From Bacteroidota bacterium (GTDB taxonomy: Bacteria > Bacteroidota > Bacteroidia > Cytophagales > Cyclobacteriaceae): a stretch of 64,000 nt of DNA. Below the pieces are notes generated by a model. It was not told where the DNA came from. It did no database searches and worked only from the letters and a program-made list of their open reading frames with translations. The stretch lies in contig JAEZEH010000137.1 in assembly GCA_023417785.1 (NCBI GenBank), positions 31,955 through 95,954 on the forward strand, read 5' to 3'. Position 1 is the first letter of the stretch, and every line of letters begins with the position of its first letter. Made by a program: the position numbers and the translations under genes. Below, in pieces: positions 52,432 to 60,664 of the stretch.

Positions 52432-53484
52432 ATGGAAGAGGAATATATCAAAGGTAGGGGAGCTCAGATAAACCCGGCGAACCGCTTTTTAAAACAGTCG
52501 TATGTGGCTGAACATATTGAGGGCATTGATGAAGCCCAATCAGGTCCGGGTGCTACTCAGATTTTTTTCGAAAGCCCTAAAACAATTGTAAATAAGGTCA
52601 CTAGTCCGGATTTGGGGATGATGTATTCAACAAATCCTTATCAGGGATGTGAACATGGGTGTATCTATTGCTATGCGCGAAATACGCATGAGTACTGGGG
52701 CTTTAATGCCGGCCTCGACTTTGAAAGCAAGATCATTGTAAAGAAGGAAGCGCCCAAACTCATCGAGAAGTTTATCATGAATCCTGGGTGGGAGGCAGTG
52801 CCAATAAGTGTATCGGGCAATACAGATTGTTATCAACCTCTGGAACGCGAGTACGAACTTACCCGGGGAATATTAAAAGTCTTTGCGCAGTATAGGCATC
52901 CCGTTGGCATGATTACAAAAAACGCATTGATTACACGCGACATCGACTTGCTACAGGATCTTGCCCAGGACAACCTGGTTCATGTTTATATTTCCATAAC
53001 GACGCTCAACGAAGACTTAAGGCGAAGGATGGAACCGCGGACAGCGAGTGGAGCAAAACGATTACAGGTTATTGAATTGCTGGCTAAAGCAGGTGTTCCG
53101 GTGGGAGTCATGAATGCGCCTGTAATTCCCGGTTTGAACCACCATGAGATTCCTCAGATTCTCAAGGCAGCCGCAGAACACGGCGCATCGGGAGCAGGGA
53201 TGACGGTGGTGCGGTTGAACGGTGCAATAGGGAAAACTTTTGAGGATTGGTTGCGTAAAAACTTTCCGGACCGTTTTGAGAAAGTGTGGAACCAGATATG
53301 TTCCCTTCACGGCGGGCAGATTAACGATTCGCGATTTGGCACGCGAATGACGGGCGAAGGAAATTACGCTGAAATCATTCACCAGCTGTTCCGGACTTCG
53401 AAGAAAAAATATTTCGGTGAACGGAAGATGCCAGCAATTGAACTGACCAAATTCCGAAAGGGCGGGACACTTTCTTTATTTTGA
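52432..53484 (+). CDS. PA0069-family radical SAM protein
   Basis: 350 residues. The iron-sulfur motif CEHGCIYCYAR (CxxxCxxC) near residue 72 follows NPYQG, the signature of the SPL-related PA0069/Rv2578c family. The N-terminal RGAQINPANRF and the later SVSGNTDCYQPLE are typical too. It uses SAM and a [4Fe-4S] cluster for radical chemistry, but the reaction is unknown. Resemblance to spore photoproduct lyase suggests action on nucleic acid or a small molecule. Next gene starts within or near its stop. Confidence 0.86.
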   Translation: MEEEYIKGRGAQINPANRFLKQSYVAEHIEGIDEAQSGPGATQIFFESPKTIVNKVTSPDLGMMYSTNPYQGCEHGCIYCYARNTHEYWGFNAGLDFESKIIVKKEAPKLIEKFIMNPGWEAVPISVSGNTDCYQPLEREYELTRGILKVFAQYRHPVGMITKNALITRDIDLLQDLAQDNLVHVYISITTLNEDLRRRMEPRTASGAKRLQVIELLAKAGVPVGVMNAPVIPGLNHHEIPQILKAAAEHGASGAGMTVVRLNGAIGKTFEDWLRKNFPDRFEKVWNQICSLHGGQINDSRFGTRMTGEGNYAEIIHQLFRTSKKKYFGERKMPAIELTKFRKGGTLSLF

Positions 53485-53513
53485 TGCGGATGTCTTACTC
53501 TAAACAAATAGTC

Positions 53514-53900
53514 ATGAAACAATCATTTAAGCCGTCGACTTACAATTCGGTTTCACCTTACTTTGTAGTGAAGGGTGCCGGGAAGTTCATCGATTTTGCG
53601 AAAGAGGTTTTTGATGCAAAGGAATTAAGGCGTTACGATTTGCCTGACGGTTCAATAACGCACGCGGAAGTGATGATTGATGATTCCGTTTTGATGGTTG
53701 CAGATGGAAATGAAAATTATCCGCCACATCAATTGATGATTCATGTTTATGTTCCGGACGCGCACGCCACATATCGCAAGGCTATCGACGCAGGATGTGA
53801 AGCGGTGGAGGAGCCGGTACAAAAGGGAGATGATCAGGATCTTCGGGGTTCTTTCAAAGATTTCGCAGGAAACTTCTGGTCAGTCGGCACACAGCAATAA
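53514..53900 (+). CDS. VOC-family (PhnB/glyoxalase-like) protein
   Basis: 128 residues from the ATG at 53514 (MKQSFKPSTYNSVSPYFVV), which matches PhnB-like starts; ATGs at 53484 and 53490 are alternatives. The fold segments are KGAGKFIDFAKEVFDA and VPDAHATYRKAIDAGCEAVEE, ending DFAGNFWSVGT. The metal ligands are less clear than in glyoxalase I. It is probably co-transcribed with the radical SAM gene and has a terminator downstream. Confidence 0.8.
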   Translation: MKQSFKPSTYNSVSPYFVVKGAGKFIDFAKEVFDAKELRRYDLPDGSITHAEVMIDDSVLMVADGNENYPPHQLMIHVYVPDAHATYRKAIDAGCEAVEEPVQKGDDQDLRGSFKDFAGNFWSVGTQQ

Positions 53901-53908
53901 GCAGACGA

Positions 53909-53933
53909 GCGGGGCCATTCCCGCCCTTCTTTT
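53909..53933 (+). terminator. Intrinsic terminator after the VOC gene
   Basis: GCGGG (53909-53913) and CCCGC (53920-53924) form a stem with a six-base loop, followed by a T-rich TTCTTTT. Confidence 0.65.
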
Positions 53934-53938
53934 GTTCG

Positions 53939-55300
53939 TTAGCCTTTTTTTGCAAAGTGTCTATAGAATGAGACAATGGTTTCGACACCGAGAAGAAAGT
54001 TTCTCACGCCGAAATGTTCATTCGGGGAATGTATTGCATCACTATCCAACCCGAAACCCATCAATACAGTATCGAGGCCGAGTTCTTTTTTGAATAGCGC
54101 TACAATGGGAATACTGCCACCGTCTCGTGTCGGGATTGGCGTTTTGCCCCATACTTCTTCGAAGGCCTTACTCGCCGCCTTGTATGCAGCCGAATCTGTT
54201 GGCGTAACGGCAGGTTCGCCTCCGTGATGCGCGGTGACTTTTACCTTCACATAATCGGGCGCTATTGAGGTGAAATGCTTTGTGAAGAGTTCAGTGATCT
54301 CGTGGCTCACCTGATTTGGAACCAGTCGCATGGATATTTTCGCATGAGCCTTCGCCGGCAAAACCGTTTTAGCGCCTTCGCCGGTATAGCCACCCCAGAT
54401 ACCATTTACATCGAGGGTTGGCCGGATTCCCGTTCTTTCGAGAGTGGTATAGCCTTTCTCGCCTTTCAATGCGTTAACACCAAGATCTTTTTTGTACTCT
54501 GTTTCGTCGAATGGTGCCTTGTTCATCGCGTTCCGCTGCTCCGGGTTGAGTTCTTCCACTCTGTCATAAAATCCGGGAATTGTCACCCTGCCGTCTTCAT
54601 CATGGAGAGAATGAATCATGCTGCACAATACGTTGATGGGGTTAGCAACGGCCCCGCCATATACACCTGAATGGAGATCTCTGTTCGGCCCCGTTATCTC
54701 CACTTCCATGTAGCTCAAACCCCTGAGCCCGGTAGTCATAGAGGGGTGATCGAGTGAAATAATCGCCGTATCCGAAATCAGGATGATATCGGACTTCAGT
54801 TTTGCTTTATTCTCTTTAACAAAGGTGCCAAGGTTATCGGATCCTACCTCCTCCTCGCCCTCTATCATGAACTTCACATTGCACGGAAGCAGATTATGCT
54901 TCATCATAATTTCAAATGCTTTAACGTGCATATATACTTGCCCTTTGTCGTCGCATGAACCGCGCGCATAGATTTTGTCATCCTTGATTACCGGTTCGAA
55001 AGCAGGAGAATCCCAAAGGTTCAGCGGATCGGCAGGCTGAACATCGTAATGTCCATATACAAGAACCGTCGGTAACGATGGCTCAAGAATCTTCTCTGCA
55101 TAAACGATGGGATGTCCTTTGGTTTCACAAATCTCGACCTTATCTGCGCCAGCTTGCCGAAGTTTTTCCTGAAGAAATTCTGCTGCTTTGCGTACGTCAG
55201 CCTTGTGACGGCTATCGGCGCTAACCGAAGGGATTCTTAACCAGTCGAAGAGTTCAGAGAGAAAGCGGTCTTTGTTTGAGGCAATGTATTCCTTTACCAT
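53939..55300 (-). CDS. M20-family dipeptidase
   Basis: 453 residues, cytoplasmic (no signal). Metal ligands are in YGHYDVQPADP (His, Asp), the RGSCDDKGQ segment with Asp, and the catalytic IEGEEEVGSDNL. The lid domain contains the expected HSGVYGG. This M20/M25/M40 type hydrolyses dipeptides such as carnosine-like substrates. It is monocistronic, 82 bp from gldD on the same strand. Confidence 0.9.
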   Translation of the reverse strand: MVKEYIASNKDRFLSELFDWLRIPSVSADSRHKADVRKAAEFLQEKLRQAGADKVEICETKGHPIVYAEKILEPSLPTVLVYGHYDVQPADPLNLWDSPAFEPVIKDDKIYARGSCDDKGQVYMHVKAFEIMMKHNLLPCNVKFMIEGEEEVGSDNLGTFVKENKAKLKSDIILISDTAIISLDHPSMTTGLRGLSYMEVEITGPNRDLHSGVYGGAVANPINVLCSMIHSLHDEDGRVTIPGFYDRVEELNPEQRNAMNKAPFDETEYKKDLGVNALKGEKGYTTLERTGIRPTLDVNGIWGGYTGEGAKTVLPAKAHAKISMRLVPNQVSHEITELFTKHFTSIAPDYVKVKVTAHHGGEPAVTPTDSAAYKAASKAFEEVWGKTPIPTRDGGSIPIVALFKKELGLDTVLMGFGLDSDAIHSPNEHFGVRNFLLGVETIVSFYRHFAKKG

Positions 55301-55382
55301 ACTGCAATGATTTCGTTATGGGCCGAAGTTAAATATTGGGGGAACCGGAGCAAAGGAACCGGAGATTTTTAGCGTAAGACAA

Positions 55383-55958
55383 TTAGGGATTCTTCCATTC
55401 AAGGGAGTTGATAAGATGCATCATATCCTTCTTCATGTAGTCGATCGCCGGTGCGAGAGAATCGTTGGCGATTCGCGTGTTGAAGTAGAGGGCTGCGCGA
55501 AGGAAATTATTTGTGGAGTCGGTGATTGTTACCTGAAACTGGCTTGGTACTTCTCCTTCAAGCTCAGCGATCACAGCAGTCTTACCGCTTGGTGTTTTTG
55601 AAATCAGTTCATTGATCGCGTACGCCTTTACCTGGTGTTTAGAAGTGAGGGTATAAGCATCATCCATATATTCGCGAAGCAGTTTTTCATTGTTGTGAAG
55701 CTGCTTATACGTAACGTGGATGTTGGCCTTCATGAAAGGGTAATAAATCTCAATCCAGTACTTTTCACGAATAGACGAAGTGTCCGGAAGAAGCCGGGCA
55801 TACCGAGAATACTCAAAAGAGTAAGGGAGCGAATCGGGCAGCGGCCGATAAGCCGGATCAGGCAGAGAAAGCCGGTTGTACCCTAACGGTTTCGGAATGT
55901 GATCACGCGTGCAGGAAATCAGAAGAAGAGTCACGGCAACAGGCAATAACAATCGCAT
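55383..55958 (-). CDS. gldD: Gliding motility lipoprotein GldD
   Basis: 191 residues from the ATG at 55958, which starts directly at a lipoprotein signal ([16 protein letters not shown]); longer starts at 56006 or 56024 add a charged leader. The mature part shows [16 protein letters not shown] and [19 protein letters not shown], characteristic of GldD, needed for gliding and type IX secretion-linked motility. It follows ssb and mutY, the classical arrangement, but gldE, which usually sits between ssb and gldD, is missing here. Confidence 0.87.
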   Translation of the reverse strand: MRLLLPVAVTLLLISCTRDHIPKPLGYNRLSLPDPAYRPLPDSLPYSFEYSRYARLLPDTSSIREKYWIEIYYPFMKANIHVTYKQLHNNEKLLREYMDDAYTLTSKHQVKAYAINELISKTPSGKTAVIAELEGEVPSQFQVTITDSTNNFLRAALYFNTRIANDSLAPAIDYMKKDMMHLINSLEWKNP

Positions 55959-56040
55959 TGACAGCTTTATACCATCAATTCTTCTCTTGGTAATTTCTTC
56001 AATCATGTTCCCTTTATCCTGCACGCGAATCAGCGCTTCA

Positions 56041-56478
56041 TTAAAACGGAAGATCGTCTGTTGTATTGGTGTTTACGGGTTGCGAAAAAGATTCGGTCGA
56101 ACTCCTTTCCTGATAGCCCGAGTCAGTCGACGGACCTCCCGAGGATCCTTTCGTTGACAGCATCGTCATATTATCGGCGACTACCTCTGTTGTATAACGT
56201 GTGACCCCTTCCTTTTCCCAGGACCTCGTACGAAGCTTTCCTTCGATGTAAACCATATCGCCCTTGTGAAGAAACTTTTGTGCAATCTCCGCGAGTCCGC
56301 GCCAAAGGACGATATTATGCCATTCGGTAATTTCCTTTCGTTCGCCTGTTGTGCGGTCTTTGTAACTTTCGGATGTGGCGATGCTGAAGTTTGCTACAAC
56401 AGCCCCATTATCGAGATTTCTAACTTCGGGGTCCTTGCCTAAACGGCCTACCAGAATTACTTTGTTTACTCCTGACAT
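56041..56478 (-). CDS. ssb: Single-stranded DNA-binding protein
   Basis: 145 residues. The OB fold starts [20 protein letters not shown] and includes the aromatic residues for ssDNA stacking ([18 protein letters not shown]). A variable Ser/Thr-rich linker leads to the acidic tip DDLPF that recruits repair proteins. It binds ssDNA in replication and repair. It lies between mutY and gldD on the same strand. Confidence 0.95.
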   Translation of the reverse strand: MSGVNKVILVGRLGKDPEVRNLDNGAVVANFSIATSESYKDRTTGERKEITEWHNIVLWRGLAEIAQKFLHKGDMVYIEGKLRTRSWEKEGVTRYTTEVVADNMTMLSTKGSSGGPSTDSGYQERSSTESFSQPVNTNTTDDLPF

Positions 56479-56560
56479 ATGATTATTATTTAATTCGACT
56501 AAAGGTTTTTTTCAGCACAACGGTTTTGCGCAAGGGGCAAAAATAGGATTCTAAATCTAA

Positions 56561-57619
56561 CTATAAAAAATTATAATCGGAGAGAAAACGACTTATTAAG
56601 ACGGGTTTTGGCAGGTCATTAATTTTGTCCATCGAATAATATTCCAAAGGCTCCTCAACCGCTGAAAAAGCGGTGTTTTCCGGAAGGATAATAAAACGTG
56701 TTATTATGGTTTGATGGGAAAGTTGATGCTTATACGGCGGACTAATTATCATTTGCTGTGTATCCGACATTTCGGGAGAGAAAACATTTGCTGCAAGCAT
56801 TCTTGCTGACCGAACCGCCTGCGGCTTTTCAACCAGCATGAAATCATAGAGTCCCTGCCAAATATCACGACCCGCGCGTTTTTTCATTAACAGAGTGTTG
56901 CCCTTCTGAACCACGAAATAGTAAAAGAACCGCTTATCAGGCTTTTTCGATTTTGTTTTTACCGGAAGCAGGTGCTGCATACTATGCAGGAAGGCGAAAC
57001 ATGAGTCATTCATTATACACGAGTCGCATAACGGCTGACGTGGTGTGCAGCACAACGCACCAAATTCCATAAGAGCCTGGTTATGCTCTTCAGGGTTGCG
57101 ACCCTGGATCAGACGGGAGGCCATTGTCTGAAAAACTTCCTTTCCTACCGGTGACGCGATGTCGGCGTCTATGCCAAATACCCGTGATAAAACTCTGAAG
57201 ACATTGCCGTCGACCACAGCCACCGGCTCGTGGTAGCAGATCGAAGCGATCGCAGCAGCGGTATACGGCCCGATGCCCGGAAGCTTGAGCAGGTCATTAT
57301 ACGAACCAGGGAAATCGCCCCCGTACTGCTCGACGATCGTCTTAGCGCACCGATGGAGATTCCGGGCGCGCGAATAGTAACCCAGGCCCTGCCAGCATCG
57401 GAGTACGTCCTCCTCAGTGGCTCGCGCCAGCGAGAAAACATCCGGAAAAGCTTCGACAAAACGATTATAATAAGGTAGTCCCTGAGCGACCCGCGTTTGT
57501 TGCAGGATTATCTCAGAAAGCCAAACATTATACGGGGCGCGCGTCTTACGCCAAGGTAAATTCCGACGGTGCTTTAAGTACCATTCAGCGAGTTTTTCAC
57601 TGAAATATCGTTGATCCAT
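56561..57619 (-). CDS. mutY: A/G-specific adenine glycosylase MutY
   Basis: 352 residues. It removes adenine mispaired with 8-oxoguanine. Features: the catalytic Glu in SEIILQQTRV, the helix-hairpin-helix LPGIGPYTAAAIASICY with the following VVDGNVFRVL Asp, and the [4Fe-4S] ligands C-x6-C-x2-C-x5-C in CTPRQPLCDSCIMNDSC. The C-terminal NUDIX-like domain (about 225-350) recognises 8-oxoG. It is divergent from the HU gene. Confidence 0.94.
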   Translation of the reverse strand: MDQRYFSEKLAEWYLKHRRNLPWRKTRAPYNVWLSEIILQQTRVAQGLPYYNRFVEAFPDVFSLARATEEDVLRCWQGLGYYSRARNLHRCAKTIVEQYGGDFPGSYNDLLKLPGIGPYTAAAIASICYHEPVAVVDGNVFRVLSRVFGIDADIASPVGKEVFQTMASRLIQGRNPEEHNQALMEFGALCCTPRQPLCDSCIMNDSCFAFLHSMQHLLPVKTKSKKPDKRFFYYFVVQKGNTLLMKKRAGRDIWQGLYDFMLVEKPQAVRSARMLAANVFSPEMSDTQQMIISPPYKHQLSHQTIITRFIILPENTAFSAVEEPLEYYSMDKINDLPKPVLISRFLSDYNFL

Positions 57620-57673
57620 CCTCCTGATTATCAGTTTTTTTCAATTATCATTTTTAATTCTGGAACCGCGGTA

Positions 57674-57681
57674 TAAATTTG
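57674..57681 (+). promoter_or_regulatory. Bacteroidota-type -7 element of the HU gene
   Basis: TAAATTTG matches the TAnnTTTG consensus 35 bp before the GTG start of the HU gene. The -33 region around 57651 is only T-rich, so the promoter assignment is moderate. Confidence 0.45.
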
Positions 57682-57716
57682 CGATCCCAAAATTCTGGAC
57701 ATAAAAATATAAAACA

Positions 57717-58022
57717 GTGACTAAAGCAGATATCATCAACGAAATCGCGGAAAAGACCGGAGTAGACAAGGCGGATGTGACAGCATCAATCGAGGCATTC
57801 TTTAGTGTGGTTAAGGGCTCTATGGCGGGCGGTAATAACATTTACATTCGTGGGTTTGGAAGTTTCATCAACAAAAAACGGAAGAAAAAAATCGCCCGCA
57901 ATATTTCCCGTAACACGGCTTTAGTAATTGATGAGCATTTTGTTCCCAGCTTTAAGCCTGCCAAAATCTTTGTCAATAAGATTAAAAACAGTGAAAAGGT
58001 GAAGCAGTTGGCTGAGAAATAG
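57717..58022 (+). CDS. HU-family DNA-binding protein
   Basis: 101 residues with a GTG start (VTKADIINEIAEKTGVDKADV). The beta-arm region RGFGSFINKKRKKKIARN with FVPSFKPAKIFVNKI is the HU/IHF DNA-binding signature. It bends and packages DNA. It begins a forward cluster (HU, TPR protein, small basic protein, RNase G). Confidence 0.94.
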   Translation: MTKADIINEIAEKTGVDKADVTASIEAFFSVVKGSMAGGNNIYIRGFGSFINKKRKKKIARNISRNTALVIDEHFVPSFKPAKIFVNKIKNSEKVKQLAEK

Positions 58023-58054
58023 GCCGTTTAACTGACTCAGCACATTTATATACT

Positions 58055-58864
58055 ATGCTTAAAACTCGAATCATCTTACTGGGGGTAAGCGTTACCGCTA
58101 TCGTGGTCCTCTTCTTACTGCCCCGGGTAGTGGTCGAGAATGATCAGATGGTATCGGGAGGGCCTTCTGACTCTGTCGCTCAGCAGATTGAGATGCATGC
58201 GGCGGTGCCTCCTGAGATGGCTGAGCAAATACGGATTCTTCGCGCCAGTTATTCGGCAGATAGCAGGAACGAAAAAAATGCTATCTTTGCCGACTCTTTG
58301 GCCGGGCTATATAGCCAGGCTGGGAAATTTGACAGCTCTGCCTGGTTTGCGGAAGAAGCAACGAAGTTCTTCAACAATACGGAAAGCAGGATTAAAGCCG
58401 GAGACAGTTATTATCAGGCGTATAGTTTCGCCCTTGACCCTACCAGGCAAGCCTACTTTGCCGGGAAGGCGCAGTCGTTTTACAACATGGTGCTGGAGAC
58501 GGCTCCTGATAACCTCGACGTTAAGACGAAGCTGGCGATGACCTACCTTACTGATGCAAATCCCATGAAGGCGATTACCACGCTTCGTGAGGTACTGGCT
58601 GAGGATCCGCAGAATAAAACGGCGCTGTACAACATGGGTATGCTATCCATTCAATCAGGGCAATATGACAAGGCTATTGAAAGGCTTGAAAAACTGGTCC
58701 AGATTGATACGGAGAACACACAAGCCCACTTAATGCTCGGCGTAGCTTATATGAATGGCGGTTCGAAGCGGAAGGCAAAAGAGCAATTCGAAAAAGTGAA
58801 ACAACTTGATAACGATCCATCAGTTCAGGCAACTGCGGATTCTTATCTAAAGGATTTAAAATAA
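58055..58864 (+). CDS. Membrane-anchored TPR protein
   Basis: 269 residues. An N-terminal membrane anchor (about 5-26) is followed by a periplasmic or cytoplasmic helical domain with TPR repeats in the second half, for example PQNKTALYNMGMLSIQSGQYDKAIERLEKLVQID and TENTQAHLMLGVAYMNGGSKRKAKEQFEKV. TPR domains mediate protein contacts. It sits between HU and the RNase G gene. The partner is unknown. Confidence 0.85.
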   Translation: MLKTRIILLGVSVTAIVVLFLLPRVVVENDQMVSGGPSDSVAQQIEMHAAVPPEMAEQIRILRASYSADSRNEKNAIFADSLAGLYSQAGKFDSSAWFAEEATKFFNNTESRIKAGDSYYQAYSFALDPTRQAYFAGKAQSFYNMVLETAPDNLDVKTKLAMTYLTDANPMKAITTLREVLAEDPQNKTALYNMGMLSIQSGQYDKAIERLEKLVQIDTENTQAHLMLGVAYMNGGSKRKAKEQFEKVKQLDNDPSVQATADSYLKDLK

Positions 58865-58924
58865 TTAATAACCAAAACTTCCCATAAAAGCCCGTTGGCC
58901 GGGGAAGGAAAATTAAAATTAACT

Positions 58925-59014
58925 ATGCCAAGCGGTAAGAAAAGAAAGAAGCACAAAATGGCAACGCACAAGCGTAAGAAGCGTCTTAGAAAGAACAGAC
59001 ATAAGAAGAAGTAA
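58925..59014 (+). CDS. 29-residue highly basic ribosomal-type protein
   Basis: A tiny gene: it begins MPSGKKRKKHKMATHKRKKR and ends in further Lys/Arg residues. Over half of the residues are Lys or Arg. This resembles the AURKAIP1/COX24-domain (mS38/bS22-like) small proteins that Bacteroidota often carry near rng, which are thought to bind the small ribosomal subunit (recalled). It is followed by a 7-bp hairpin at 59028-59045. Confidence 0.8.
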   Translation: MPSGKKRKKHKMATHKRKKRLRKNRHKKK

Positions 59015-59027
59015 TCCCTTCAGGAGG

Positions 59028-59096
59028 AGGTCCCTTATGGGACCTGCTCTGTTTAACAGACTGTACACATCATTTTTTATTAAACCTTTAAGGTTT
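59028..59096 (+). promoter_or_regulatory. Three inverted repeats in the rng leader
   Basis: AGGTCCC/GGGACCT with a TTAT loop (59028-59045), the palindrome TCTGTTTAACAGA (59048-59060), and AAACCTTTAAGGTTT (59082-59096), whose last base is the first base of the TTG start codon. The first could be a terminator for the small basic gene, though it lacks a T run. The cluster may allow feedback control of rng mRNA. Confidence 0.45.
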
Positions 59097-60652
59097 TGAG
59101 TAACGAACTAATAATTAGTGCAACTCAAGACGGATGTCGTATAGCCCTTCTCAAAGACAAGACGCTTGTTGAATTTCACCAGGAAGAAGAGGGAAGCAAG
59201 TTCACTGTAGGAGACATTTATCTGGGAACAGTTAAGAAAGTTGTTCCAGGTCTCAATGCAGCATTTATCGATGTCGGCTACGATAAAGATGCTTTCCTTC
59301 ACTACCTCGATCTCGGTCCTCAGTTCAGTTCACTGCAAAAGTTTACCAAACTGGTAAGGAATAAGAAGATCAATGGTTCACGACTCGATAAATTCAACGT
59401 CGAACCTGACATTGACAAGCATGGAAAAATTGTCCAGCAGCTTGCCAAGAATCAAGTGATTCCTGTTCAGGTCGTAAAAGAGCCGATTTCTACGAAGGGC
59501 CCGCGATTATCCTGTGAGTTATCACTTGCCGGGAGATACCTGGTGCTGGTACCGTTTTCCAATGCGGTAAGCGTTTCCAAAAAAATCACAAGCAGCGAAG
59601 AGCGTAAACGCCTTCTTCGCCTTATTCAGTCCATCAAACCCGAGAACTTCGGGGTCATCATCCGAACCGTTGCTGAGGGAAAAGAGGTTGCCGAACTGGA
59701 TCGCGACCTGCGCGGAATGGTAAGTACCTGGGAGGAAGGCATGCAACGACTGGTGAATGCCAATCCCCGCGACAAGATCATCGGGGAGCTTGATAAAACG
59801 TCTTCGCTCCTGCGGGATATGCTCAATGAGTCGTTCGACAACGTCCACGTCGACGACAAAAAGATCTACGACGACGTCAAGACCTATATTCATACGATCG
59901 CCCCCGAAAAGGAACGCATCGTTAAACTCTTCAATGGCAAGGCCAAGATCTTCGAACACTATGGCATTGAGAAGCAAATCAAGTCTGCCTTTGGCCAGAC
60001 CGTAAGCCTCCGCGGCGGCGGTTACCTGATCATCGAACACACTGAGGCGCTCCACGTGATCGATGTTAATAGTGGTAACAAGTCTAATCGGGAAGAAAAC
60101 CAGGAAACGACCGCACTTTCGGTGAACCTGGAGGCGGCAAGAGAAATTGCCCGCCAACTTCGACTGCGCGACATGGGCGGAATTATCGTGGTTGATTTCA
60201 TCGACATGAAAAACCAGGATAACAAGAAACTCATCTATAAAACGATGAAGGATGAGATGGCCGACGACAAGGCAAAGTCAACGGTGTTGCCGCTCTCAAA
60301 GTTCGGGTTGATGCAGATCACGCGCGAACGTGTGCGTCCGCAGATGAATATCGCCACCAAGGAGGTATGCCCAACTTGCAACGGCACCGGCAAGATCACC
60401 GCCTCAATCCTTGTTTCCGACCTGATTGAAAAGAACCTGGATCATCTGCTGGTCAAACAAAATGAGAAGGATCTTGTGCTTGCGGTACATCCTTATCTCT
60501 ACGCCTATTTTACGAAAGGATTGTTTTCGAAACGCACCCGCTGGTACATGAAATACAAGAAATGGATTAAGATGACCAGCGATTCATCCATGCCCGTAAC
60601 CGAATTCAAGTTTCTCAACAGGGAAGGCGAAGAAATTCAACTGAACTCCTGA
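59096..60652 (+). CDS. rng: Ribonuclease G/E family endoribonuclease
   Basis: 518 residues with a TTG start (SNELIISATQDGCRIALL). An S1-type domain (about 35-125) is followed by the catalytic core: HVIDVNSGNKSN and GGIIVVDFIDMKN carry the Asp ligands, and CPTCNGTGKI is the zinc-link for dimerisation. The length fits RNase G, without the long C-terminal scaffold of RNase E. It matures rRNA and degrades mRNA. It is the last gene of the forward cluster and ends 12 bp from the convergent DUF5916 gene. Confidence 0.94.
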   Translation: MSNELIISATQDGCRIALLKDKTLVEFHQEEEGSKFTVGDIYLGTVKKVVPGLNAAFIDVGYDKDAFLHYLDLGPQFSSLQKFTKLVRNKKINGSRLDKFNVEPDIDKHGKIVQQLAKNQVIPVQVVKEPISTKGPRLSCELSLAGRYLVLVPFSNAVSVSKKITSSEERKRLLRLIQSIKPENFGVIIRTVAEGKEVAELDRDLRGMVSTWEEGMQRLVNANPRDKIIGELDKTSSLLRDMLNESFDNVHVDDKKIYDDVKTYIHTIAPEKERIVKLFNGKAKIFEHYGIEKQIKSAFGQTVSLRGGGYLIIEHTEALHVIDVNSGNKSNREENQETTALSVNLEAAREIARQLRLRDMGGIIVVDFIDMKNQDNKKLIYKTMKDEMADDKAKSTVLPLSKFGLMQITRERVRPQMNIATKEVCPTCNGTGKITASILVSDLIEKNLDHLLVKQNEKDLVLAVHPYLYAYFTKGLFSKRTRWYMKYKKWIKMTSDSSMPVTEFKFLNREGEEIQLNS

Positions 60653-60664
60653 GCGACGTATTGA

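Noticed and set aside
59522..60157. 211-codon open frame on the minus strand
   Set aside because: Antisense to the catalytic core of rng, with no recognisable domain; composition follows the complement of the real gene.
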